A DNA stretch of 64,000 nt from JBNLBS01 sp050303415. GTDB taxonomy: Bacteria > Pseudomonadota > Gammaproteobacteria > Methylococcales > Methylomonadaceae. The stretch covers positions 1-64,000 of the forward strand of contig JBNLBS010000004.1 in assembly GCA_050303415.1 (NCBI GenBank). Direction: 5' to 3'. The notes below the pieces were generated by a model. That model searched no databases, was not told where the DNA came from, and was given only the letters and a program-made list of their open reading frames with translations. Below, one piece after another: positions 16,002 through 23,984 of the stretch (positions within the stretch are counted from its first letter, which is position 1; each line of letters opens with the position of its first letter). The translations under genes were made by a program, and so were the position numbers.

Positions 16002-16475
16002 TTAAAGTATAGCAGTATGTCCTTGTTTTTCCAGTTCTGTTATATATTTTTTTATTTCTTGTGACTTAAACTCCAGGCTTAACTTGCGTCCTTCACCTTC
16101 CGGCATCAGGTTTATTTCAATATCCGGTTCAGGGATCACGCCAGCGCCTAAATCAGGCCACTCAATCAAACAAATACAGTTTTGTTGCAGATAATCACGA
16201 ATTCCTATCCACTCCAGCTCTTCAGGATCGGCAATACGGTACAGATCAAAATGATAAACCAGCTTACCCGCCAACTGATATTCTTCCACTATGGTATAGG
16301 TAGGGCTTTTTACCGCACCGGTATGACCGGCTGCGGTTAACATGCCTCTGACCAACGTTGTTTTACCCGCGCCCAGATCACCTTGTAGATAGATCAAACA
16401 TTTTTCCGGTAAAAGTGACCATAAATATGCACCAAAAGCTTCTGTTGCTTCGGTGTTTTCCAATAATTTGTTCAT
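16002..16475 (-). CDS. tsaE: tRNA threonylcarbamoyladenosine biosynthesis ATPase TsaE
   Basis: TsaE is the ATPase of the TsaBDE complex that makes t6A37 in ANN-decoding tRNAs. The 157-residue product has the Walker A GDLGAGKTTLVRG (about residues 34-46), SPTYTIVEEY as switch region and HFDLYRIADPEELEWIG with the Walker-B-like Asp. Length is standard. The start overlaps nnr by four bases, and the amidase begins 8 bases after its stop, so nnr-tsaE-amidase form one transcription unit. Confidence 0.96.
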   Translation of the reverse strand: MNKLLENTEATEAFGAYLWSLLPEKCLIYLQGDLGAGKTTLVRGMLTAAGHTGAVKSPTYTIVEEYQLAGKLVYHFDLYRIADPEELEWIGIRDYLQQNCICLIEWPDLGAGVIPEPDIEINLMPEGEGRKLSLEFKSQEIKKYITELEKQGHTAIL

Positions 16476-17941
16476 TCATTAACCAATTTTTGAAGTAACG
16501 GCATTAAGTCGCTGGCAAGCAGGCCTCTCTCCCCTTGCGCTTCACTTGCCTGGTCTGCCGCCTTACCATGAATATAAGCGGCCGCTGAAACGGCTATTTT
16601 ATCAGGCATTCCCTGTGCAATTAAGCCTGCAATAATACCCGCCAATACATCGCCCATACCGCCACTGGCCATACCGGGATTACCGGTAGTGTTGACGTGA
16701 ATGGTTTGTGCATCGGCAATCAGGCTGCCGGCCCCTTTTAACAAACAAGTTCCGTTATATTTATGTTGAATACTTTGAACTGTCTGATAGCGGTCGTGTT
16801 GAACATCGGATACCGATGTGTGCAACAATCTGGCCGCTTCTCCCGGATGCGGTGTCAGTATAAAGTTATTTTTTTTATGCCGGCTTTGACTTAATAAATT
16901 CAAGCCATCGGCATCCACTACCATAGGCTTGTCTGTTTCAATTGTTGCGTTAAAAAGATTTTGCGCCCAGGAGCTTTGTCCCAGCCCGGGGCCGATCACA
17001 ACGACACTGGCTTTGTTCATTAAGGGCATTAATTCATCGGGTTCAGTGACTGCATGACACATTATTTCCGGCCGGTTCAGATTCATTACCCAGGCATGTT
17101 CCGGGCGTGTTGCAACCGATACTAATCCCGCCCCCACTCTTAATGCCGCTTCTGCCGACATTCGTGGCGCCCCCGAAAAACCATAGTCGCCGCCAATAAT
17201 CAGCACATGGCCATTGGCACCTTTATGTGCCGTTCGGCTTCTCTTAACAAACACGGGCGCTTGAATCAGGCATTTATTGCTGCTGATATGACTATAAACG
17301 GCTTCAGGGACATTCAGGTCATCAAATATTATTTCGCCGCAATAGTCCGGGGCATCACCGGTATAAAGCCCTTGCTTTAAGCCAATAAAGCTTACCGTTA
17401 AATCCGCCCTTACCGCTGCGCCCATAATATTCCCGGTATCGGCATGTATTCCTGAAGGAATATCGATAGCGCAAACTGCGGCAGAACTTCGATTTATCGT
17501 GTCAATGGCCTGGACATACAAACCGCTGACGTTTCTATCGAGCCCTGTACCCAATAACGCATCGACTATAAGTTCCGCTTCAATAGACAGCTCGGCTGCG
17601 TAAGGGGTAATAACACCGTTTGCCTTTTGAAATTGTTGGGCTGCCGTTAACGCATCGCCTTTCAGGTTTTCCGGTTCGGCCAATGCCAATAGCTGTACCT
17701 GCCAACCGGCTTTAAGCGCCAACCCGGCAACAATGTAGCCGTCACCGGCATTATTGCCGGCACCACAAAATACTGTTAATTTTTTAGCCTTAGGCCAGCG
17801 TTTAACCATGGCATTAAAGCTTGCCAAACCTGCCAATGACATTAATTTAAAACCCGGAATACCATATTGCTCAATGGCTGTTTTATCCAACGCCCTTACC
17901 TGTTGGGCGCTGTATAGTCTGCTTGCTGGTTTTTGCATAAT
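16472..17941 (-). CDS. nnr: Bifunctional NAD(P)H-hydrate repair enzyme Nnr
   Basis: Nnr repairs damaged NAD(P)H hydrates. The N-terminal half (about 1-215) is the YjeF_N epimerase, with GAGNNAGDGYIVAG and DALLGTGLDR. The C-terminal half is the ADP-dependent dehydratase, with HVLIIGGDYGFSGAPRM, VIGPGLGQS, LTPHPGEAARL, LLKGAGSLI and GNPGMASGGMGDVLAG. The product is about 489 residues from the ATG at 17941 (MQKPASRLYSAQQ). The open frame extends 25 codons upstream, but that part is not family-like. It is divergent from queG and probably shares a promoter region at 17942-18112. Confidence 0.96.
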   Translation of the reverse strand: MMQKPASRLYSAQQVRALDKTAIEQYGIPGFKLMSLAGLASFNAMVKRWPKAKKLTVFCGAGNNAGDGYIVAGLALKAGWQVQLLALAEPENLKGDALTAAQQFQKANGVITPYAAELSIEAELIVDALLGTGLDRNVSGLYVQAIDTINRSSAAVCAIDIPSGIHADTGNIMGAAVRADLTVSFIGLKQGLYTGDAPDYCGEIIFDDLNVPEAVYSHISSNKCLIQAPVFVKRSRTAHKGANGHVLIIGGDYGFSGAPRMSAEAALRVGAGLVSVATRPEHAWVMNLNRPEIMCHAVTEPDELMPLMNKASVVVIGPGLGQSSWAQNLFNATIETDKPMVVDADGLNLLSQSRHKKNNFILTPHPGEAARLLHTSVSDVQHDRYQTVQSIQHKYNGTCLLKGAGSLIADAQTIHVNTTGNPGMASGGMGDVLAGIIAGLIAQGMPDKIAVSAAAYIHGKAADQASEAQGERGLLASDLMPLLQKLVNE

Positions 17942-18112
17942 CTTGACGAAATAGGTGGCCGGTATGAAGTGCAACAATATACAAGACAGGATATTGCTAA
18001 ACCCCTTATTACGCAAGCTTCATACGGGCTGCCGATCTATTGATTCTGGCTCGGCGTTGCCTGCTATATAATGTTTGTTTTTAATCAGTCCGTTTTCGAC
18101 AATAACGATCGC

Positions 18113-19174
18113 ATGGATAAATACGAACATCTGGCCTTGCAAATCAAGCAATGGGGCATTGAATTGGGCTTTCAGCAAGTCGGTATCAGCGATACGCATT
18201 TGGCTGAGGCCGAGCAGCATTTGCAAAACTGGTTGAACAAAAATTACCAAGGCGAAATGGACTATATGCAGCGCCATGGCTTAAAGCGCAGTCGTCCGGC
18301 TTTACTGCATCCCGATACCCGAAGCGTTATTTCCGTACGTATGGACTATTTGCCGGAAACCGGGGAAAAATTACACAGCAACCTGAACAACCCACTGCAG
18401 GCCTATATTTCCCGCTACGCATTGGGGCGTGATTATCACAAAATGATGCGTAACCGCCTGCAAAAGCTGGCGGAAAAAATCCAGTCCGAAATCGGTGAAT
18501 TCGGCTACCGAGCCTTTGTCGACAGTGCACCGGTACTGGAAAAAGCCCTGGCTGAAAAAGCCGGTTTGGGGTGGATAGGCAAACATTCCAATTTAATTAA
18601 CCGCAAGGCCGGATCATGGTTTTTTCTGGGCGAGATTTATACCGATTTGGATTTGCCGTCTGACCAGAAATCAGGCAATCATTGCGGCAGCTGTACAGCG
18701 TGTATTGATATTTGTCCGACCCAGGCCATCGTTGCCCCTTATCAGGTTGATGCCCGCCGTTGTGTTTCGTATTTAACCATTGAGTTACAGGGTTCTATAC
18801 CTGAAGCATTACGTCCGTTAATCGGCAACCGTATTTATGGCTGTGATGACTGCCAATTAATCTGCCCATGGAATCGTTTTGCCAAGCTGACCGATAAGCA
18901 GGATTTTTTGCCCCGGCATCGACTGAATCAACAGCAGTTAATCGAAGTTTTTGCCTGGCAGGAGGATGAATTCTTGCAAAAAATGGAAGGTTCCGCCATC
19001 CGGCGTATCGGTCATCAGCGCTGGCTGCGTAATATTGCGGTGGCACTGGGCAATGCCAAACCGGCTACAGAAATAAAACACGCCCTGAACAGGCACTCAA
19101 GTCATCCGTCTGAAATGGTTAGGGAGCATGTTCAATGGGCGTTAAAACAACAAAACGCTGATACCTTAACCTGA
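18113..19174 (+). CDS. queG: Epoxyqueuosine reductase QueG
   Basis: QueG catalyses the last step of queuosine synthesis in tRNA, using cobalamin and two 4Fe-4S clusters. The product is about 353 residues from MDKYEHLALQIKQWG. An in-frame ATG 14 codons upstream is possible. The cluster ligands are visible in CGSCTACIDICPTQAI and CDDCQLICPWNRF. DSAPVLEKALAEKAGLGWIGKH is the conserved cofactor-binding stretch. The C-terminal HEAT-like tail runs from about residue 290. Together with miaA and tsaE it makes this cluster rich in anticodon-loop modification genes. Confidence 0.96.
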   Translation: MDKYEHLALQIKQWGIELGFQQVGISDTHLAEAEQHLQNWLNKNYQGEMDYMQRHGLKRSRPALLHPDTRSVISVRMDYLPETGEKLHSNLNNPLQAYISRYALGRDYHKMMRNRLQKLAEKIQSEIGEFGYRAFVDSAPVLEKALAEKAGLGWIGKHSNLINRKAGSWFFLGEIYTDLDLPSDQKSGNHCGSCTACIDICPTQAIVAPYQVDARRCVSYLTIELQGSIPEALRPLIGNRIYGCDDCQLICPWNRFAKLTDKQDFLPRHRLNQQQLIEVFAWQEDEFLQKMEGSAIRRIGHQRWLRNIAVALGNAKPATEIKHALNRHSSHPSEMVREHVQWALKQQNADTLT

Positions 19175-19209
19175 CAAATACAAATTAAATTTGATTGGCA
19201 TTGTCAGGT
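19169..19209. terminator. Possible bidirectional terminator between convergent genes
   Basis: ACCTGACA (19169-19176) and TGTCAGGT (19202-19209) form an 8-base stem around an AT-rich loop that holds the smaller palindrome CAAATTAAATTTG. The arms lie at the very ends of queG (+) and the convergent gene (-), only ten bases apart. There is no T-run, so this is a weak call. Confidence 0.3.
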
Positions 19210-20198
19210 ACCACCTGTTCCGGTTTAGGCGCTTCCGGCGGTGTAGTATACGAACCAACACCTGTTGAAGACATCTCCGGAAGCTTGGTACCGGTAAACT
19301 TCGGTAAAGGGCCATCACCAGGCTCATGCTGATCAATTTGATTGGTCTCCTGCTGCAGTTTTTGCGCCTGAGAGACGACCTCTTTACTACTGAACTTGGT
19401 TCCTGAACTATCGGTCCAGGTAAAGTCGCCACTGCCTCGACCAATTCCGGTCCAAGGCCTGTGCTCACCCTCTCTGAACTTATCTTCATAAGTGGTAAAG
19501 GCACCGGCAGCACTGCCCAGATTTCGGGCCAGCTCCTGTACTTCTGCATCCGACGCGCCATCTTTTTGTGCCTGATTCACCTTATCTACCATGGTATTGG
19601 TTAAACGCGCCAAAAATGCGATCCCGGCACCCCAGGCTTCAACTTCACAAAAATCCCCCGGACAAGGTCCGGCCTGAGTTTTTTCCAGATAACTCTGTAG
19701 TGTATGGGAATATTCGTGGATCAACGTTGCCGCCAGGTTTGCCATCTGACTAAAGGTCATTGGCCTGGTTCCTGCTGTTTCCAGCATGATCTCATTGATT
19801 TTGATATTGCCGGACAGATCTGTTTCCCCGCCTTCCGAGCTGTCCATTTCGCCAAAACTGATCTTCCCGTTTTGGGCGTTTTGCTCTAACAATTTAGCGT
19901 AATTGGTTTCGCCCATTTCAATTAGAAACTTCAAAATTTTATTAAATTTATCACTTTCCTGCTGGGACATCTTTGGGTATTTAGACTGTAAAAACAACGG
20001 ATAGGAAGAAGGTGTACTATCAATATTTATCGGATGTACCAATGCGCCCTGCTCCTGCGGATTAGTATCAATATCAGACATATTGTGTTGCGAATAATAT
20101 TGAGCTGAACTTATTTGACTCCAGGTAATTCCTAAAACAATCAGTACCAAAAAATGGAGTCTCGTCAACGTAATCTTAAACCTATTTTTAATTAACAT
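19185..20198 (-). CDS. Exported protein with HEYSH metallopeptidase-like motif
   Basis: I do not recognise a named family. The 337-residue product has an N-terminal signal sequence (hydrophobic residues 14-28, cleavage likely near SSAQ). A zinc-binding HExxH motif, ATLIHEYSHTLQSY, lies at residues 161-165. About 20 residues later CEVEAWGAGIAF supplies a possible third ligand (Glu185 or Glu187), a gluzincin-like layout. Two nearby cysteines (179 and 184) could form a disulfide. The C terminus is Pro/Thr/Gln-rich. It follows the TPR/barrel gene by 14 bases and is probably co-transcribed. A peptidase role is inferred from the motif only. Confidence 0.7.
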   Translation of the reverse strand: MLIKNRFKITLTRLHFLVLIVLGITWSQISSAQYYSQHNMSDIDTNPQEQGALVHPINIDSTPSSYPLFLQSKYPKMSQQESDKFNKILKFLIEMGETNYAKLLEQNAQNGKISFGEMDSSEGGETDLSGNIKINEIMLETAGTRPMTFSQMANLAATLIHEYSHTLQSYLEKTQAGPCPGDFCEVEAWGAGIAFLARLTNTMVDKVNQAQKDGASDAEVQELARNLGSAAGAFTTYEDKFREGEHRPWTGIGRGSGDFTWTDSSGTKFSSKEVVSQAQKLQQETNQIDQHEPGDGPLPKFTGTKLPEMSSTGVGSYTTPPEAPKPEQVVPDNANQI

Positions 20199-20212
20199 TT
20201 TCAGATTCTCCT

Positions 20213-21751
20213 TTAAAAATTAATTGCAAAGCCGGCACTGGCAGTATGCTTGTTAAAGTTATAGAAAGAAATATTTGAATCCACGCTTAAATAGTCATAA
20301 TGCACATAGGCACTAATCGGCCCCATAATCGGGATACCAAGCTGCAGACTGATTTGATCGATATCATCATCACGTTTAAAGCCTTTGCTTGATAATGAAT
20401 TGGCATGATCATAATCATTGAATGAGCGCGTGTAATAAACATCAGCGGTAATATTCCCTGCAAAGGTGTGGCCAATACCAGCGACAATAGCATTGGTATG
20501 GTAATAAAAGTCCCGCCCATCAGCGTTAACACTATTATATTGATAGCCTAATCGTCCCCGCAGGCCCAATTCAGGCCACTGAAAGAATGTTGTTAAATCC
20601 ATCCCTTGGGCTGTATTATCCCGGTCCCTTATTGCGGCGGCGTTAAAGAAGAAATCGTCATTGGTGAATTTATAGGCAACTTCAGCGGCAAGCCAGTCAG
20701 TTACTCTGTAGGATAAGGCAGGTCTTAATACAAATTGGTTTCTAAGACTATTACCGCCCAATTGAGTAAACTCATCTGAAAGCCTGATTCCTAACGTAAC
20801 ATCTTTGGAAAGCAAGTGCTGATAATTGGCCGTCATTAAATGGTCCATAAGGTCAAAGTTTTTTGATAAGGCGTTCTCGCCATAAACTTTGGCCTGAAAC
20901 CCATAACCGACAGTTAACAAATCGTTATCCGTTATATATTTTTGATAAGAGGCACCCGCCTGGGTTTCAAAAAAAGCAGAATCTTCATGCGGTGTATGTG
21001 TCGGTAATGCCAGGTTACTGGCCAAACCCATAACATTTGAATTGTACCCGCCGCCAACAGATAGTTGGGCGTTAAAACCACCTTGCCTCTGTTTTGAGTC
21101 TGAAAAATGACTGTCAGTAACAGCATCATTGGCACAGACAGCCTTTAGTGACGGTGTAGGTTCCAGCCAGTTTTTATCAGTAGCGATATATCCCCGGATT
21201 GATTTAACCGCTACTTTCATTTTTGGCGCTAAATGTACTAACCGCTTTAATTCAGCATCAACTCTATTTAAATCACCGATAAAATAATAGGCATGTGCCA
21301 ATAGGCGAATATTTAACACATCATTTGGCTGGGCCAATGCATAATTTTCCAGTTCTTTAATAGCTGACGCTCCTTGGCCCAAGCCGACTAAGCTCCAGCC
21401 CAGCTCTAAAGATAATTCGGGATAATCCGCTCCCAACTGCCTTACCTTTTTAAACAGTTTGACCGCAGGCTTATATAACCTGAGTCGGTTAAGCGCTATA
21501 GCCTGATAATAAATAGCATCAATATCATCAGGCCGACTGGAGGCGACCTGGTGAAAATCGTTTGCCGCAGCTAAATAAGCGATATTAACTGGAGGGCTTG
21601 CTTCACAAAGCGTTCTAAAGGCCTGCCCCTTCAAACGAGTCACATCAGAAGAAGCTGACACCGGCTCAAACCAACATACAGTTAAGGCAACTATACCCAA
21701 AAGGACGACGCTAACATGCTCTGTTTTATTTATTATCCTGGTAGCCTTCAT
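20213..21751 (-). CDS. TPR-containing outer-membrane beta-barrel protein
   Basis: The 512-residue product has a signal sequence (about residues 12-33), then TPR-like helical repeats from about 55 to 190 (YYQAIALNRLRLYKPAVKLF, LGWSLVGLGQGASAIKELE). The C-terminal half is an outer-membrane barrel of alternating aromatic strands, from FNAQLSVGGGYNSNV at about 225 to a terminal phenylalanine in HTASAGFAINF. The layout recalls DUF560/Slam-type proteins and BcsC-like TPR porins, but family membership is not certain. It probably exports or anchors something at the cell surface. The exported HExxH protein encoded right after it is the obvious candidate partner. Confidence 0.75.
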   Translation of the reverse strand: MKATRIINKTEHVSVVLLGIVALTVCWFEPVSASSDVTRLKGQAFRTLCEASPPVNIAYLAAANDFHQVASSRPDDIDAIYYQAIALNRLRLYKPAVKLFKKVRQLGADYPELSLELGWSLVGLGQGASAIKELENYALAQPNDVLNIRLLAHAYYFIGDLNRVDAELKRLVHLAPKMKVAVKSIRGYIATDKNWLEPTPSLKAVCANDAVTDSHFSDSKQRQGGFNAQLSVGGGYNSNVMGLASNLALPTHTPHEDSAFFETQAGASYQKYITDNDLLTVGYGFQAKVYGENALSKNFDLMDHLMTANYQHLLSKDVTLGIRLSDEFTQLGGNSLRNQFVLRPALSYRVTDWLAAEVAYKFTNDDFFFNAAAIRDRDNTAQGMDLTTFFQWPELGLRGRLGYQYNSVNADGRDFYYHTNAIVAGIGHTFAGNITADVYYTRSFNDYDHANSLSSKGFKRDDDIDQISLQLGIPIMGPISAYVHYDYLSVDSNISFYNFNKHTASAGFAINF

Positions 21752-22246
21752 TTATACAGCTCCTCATTAAAGTCCACCAATAATGAATAACTCATCATTG
21801 GATCAAAGTTCTTGGCTATTCAGAAATTATAGTTCAAACATAAGCATCACTCCTTTTACCCCTAACAGCAAGTAAACCTCGTTACCTAATCCTCACGATT
21901 GATTCTTTGTGTATAGTTCAAGATTACTATTTGCAGATTCCTATGGCTTTGGTGGAAGTGACATCTATATCGATATAGTTGCAAGATTAATCAGTTGTCA
22001 GCTGTGATAAGCAATTTTTGCCAAGAGCAAATATTTTAAATGATTTTCAATAGCGTATTTTGACCGGCTTTGCCTTTTTAGACAGATAGTTAAAGGAATG
22101 ACCTCTAATAGCACAGCTGCTTTAAACCGGTGAATTAAGGCGAGAAACGAAACCGATAAATTTTATATTTTTAGTTGAGCGTTCGTATTTTTGATAACGG
22201 ATAATGCAGTATCCGTTTGTGTGTATGGATAGAAAAAAATAAAGAA
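21752..22246. other. 495-base intergenic region with one terminator-like hairpin
   Basis: No convincing open frame on either strand. AACGGATA (22196-22203) and TATCCGTT (22210-22217) form a perfect 8-base stem with a 6-base loop, 30 bases past the stop of the minus-strand gene at 22247. It could end that transcript, though no T-run follows. The promoter of the TPR/barrel gene should lie near 21760-21900, but I see no clear -35/-10. Confidence 0.4.
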
Positions 22247-23140
22247 TCAACCTTCTATAAATAAGTAGACCTCATTCCCGCAACCTCGGTATTCAACTTT
22301 GCTAAAGCCTAGCATTACTGCCATCGCGATACCCCGCCCATGATTGTGCGTCGCTCGTTCAGGTGAGATCTTTAAATAATTATCCCATTCAAAACCCTGT
22401 CCTTGATCTTTTACAACGATATGGCAACCGGACTCATCCCGAGTAAAAATTAAAAGTGCCTGCTTGTTTCTATAATTATCCTGCTGCAAGCGATTTTCGA
22501 CCTCTTGCTCCCAACAGCCATTATCGACGAGTACAGTCTTTTCATCATAACCGATTCCCAAGTTACCATGCTCGATAGCGTTAATTAAAATTTCCGACAA
22601 GCCCATCACCACTTTTTGAGCATCTAGACAGGCATTGGCGATAAACAAAGCCAAATCACGGGCTTCTTGTAAACTCTTGAAACCAAACTCCGCCTTATAC
22701 ATTTTTTTTAACGGTCGTGTACTCTGCTCCAGTTCAGACTGAAGTCGCTTAAATTGATTACGATCATTAATGGCGGCCTTAACAATCGATATCAGCATTT
22801 CACCTTCAAATGGTTTGGTTAGATAATAGTACGAACCGGCTTCTATACCCTCCATGACTTCTTTTTTGGCAGCCATTGCCGTCTGCATGATCACCGGACA
22901 ATGTCTCAGAATAGGATTCTCGTTTATTTTTTCCAACAGCTCCATACCAGTCATTCTTGGCATCATCCGGTCCAGAACGATAACATCAAAATCGGTTGGA
23001 TTGGCTTCCAATAACTCCCAGGCTTCCTGACCATCATTGGCAAAACTCGCGCGGCATTCAATCTCTTCCAGATATTCTTCAATTACGGAAAGATTTATCG
23101 GCTCATCATCAACAACTAGAATATGCGGTAGATTGTTCAT
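22247..23140 (-). CDS. Response regulator with HATPase (anti-sigma/serine-kinase-like) output domain
   Basis: A 297-residue cytoplasmic protein. The receiver domain (1-125) has the acidic pair DDE at 11-13, phosphoacceptor Asp57 in VIVLDRMMP and Lys109 in YLTKPF. After a helical linker, a GHKL ATPase domain of the RsbW type follows. Its N-box is LSEILINAIEHGN (Asn187, Glu190), with VKDQGQGF and NHGRGIAMA as the G1 and G2 boxes. There is no HisKA dimerisation domain, so it is not an ordinary hybrid kinase. It may phosphorylate or sequester an anti-anti-sigma partner. A paralogue of the same architecture is encoded at 28454-29359. Confidence 0.88.
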   Translation of the reverse strand: MNNLPHILVVDDEPINLSVIEEYLEEIECRASFANDGQEAWELLEANPTDFDVIVLDRMMPRMTGMELLEKINENPILRHCPVIMQTAMAAKKEVMEGIEAGSYYYLTKPFEGEMLISIVKAAINDRNQFKRLQSELEQSTRPLKKMYKAEFGFKSLQEARDLALFIANACLDAQKVVMGLSEILINAIEHGNLGIGYDEKTVLVDNGCWEQEVENRLQQDNYRNKQALLIFTRDESGCHIVVKDQGQGFEWDNYLKISPERATHNHGRGIAMAVMLGFSKVEYRGCGNEVYLFIEG

Positions 23141-23155
23141 TTAAGTATCCTTAAA

Positions 23156-23917
23156 TTAAATAGCATTATCACTGTCTGCCAACTGGGAGAGTACCCGGCC
23201 CGAACCATCATCAATATCCCGACCCTATTCATAAAGTTTATCCGATGCATTTTCTGACTTTTTTAACGGATCAGATAATGCTTGTTCTTGTTGCTCACTT
23301 AAACCTAACTAAATATTAGGAAGCTTCTATATTGCTGGCCAGTACCTGAAATATTTTTCGATTTTTATCGGCACTGCTTTTGAATGCAAGCCCTATCTCT
23401 TCAAGGTAACTTCTGTCACTTTATAGATTTGTTTTAAACGCTTTTTAATAAATTCTATATTCAAGTGTATAGCCCGTGATTCAGCTATCCTATCCAAGTA
23501 ACCCAAACAATCTTAACTTGACCGCATTGTTCTTCGTCTTTTAAGGCATTTTTATGGCCAATCAAAAATGCGCTCATACATCAGCGCTCTGAAACAATAA
23601 TCGGTGAAACGACCAATATTGAGCAAACCTTAATAAATTGACTTTTTCAATATCCGTCGCCATCTCAGCATGCAAAAAACCTCAAATTTTATCATATTTT
23701 TTAATGCGAACCATTATATTAAGCCCGTATCTTCCAAAAGCTTCAATTAACATTTTGGCACGTTCATCTGGAGATTTGTATTGAAAAAACACTCGGGTGA
23801 ACTTTAATGCTGACTCATTTCCCCCGTCTTGGTCATTGCCTGTTTTGCCATCTTCATAACATCAACAGCCCCTAATTCATTTTCGGTAATTCCCACACTC
23901 TGCTCGATTACCTTCAG
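23156..23917 (-). pseudogene. Decayed protein-coding gene, family not recognised
   Basis: Coding-like stretches follow each other on the minus strand in shifting frames and are broken by stops. In order they include VIEQSVGITENELGAVDVMK, FFQYKSPDERAKMLIEAFGR, FLIGHKNALKDEEQCGQVKI, LNIEFIKKRLKQIYKV and FKSSADKNRKIFQVLASNIE. At least four lesions separate them. No intact frame above 60 codons exists in the gap 23141-23984 between the REC-HATPase gene and the histidine kinase gene. The mix of charged helices suggests a cytoplasmic protein, possibly another member of the signalling cluster. I cannot name the family. Confidence 0.55.
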
Positions 23918-23984
23918 ACATAAAAGGTCAGTCTAGGCGGTTCTGGATATTTTGTTAAAAATTTCAATTTATACCTTGAAAAAA

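Noticed and set aside
18020..18277. 85-codon minus-strand frame over the queG start
   Set aside because: It is antisense to queG and shows no family features; the queG frame is well supported.
21752..22246. Possible small RNA or riboswitch in the gap before the REC-HATPase gene
   Set aside because: Only one short hairpin is visible, with no conserved riboswitch core or T-run.
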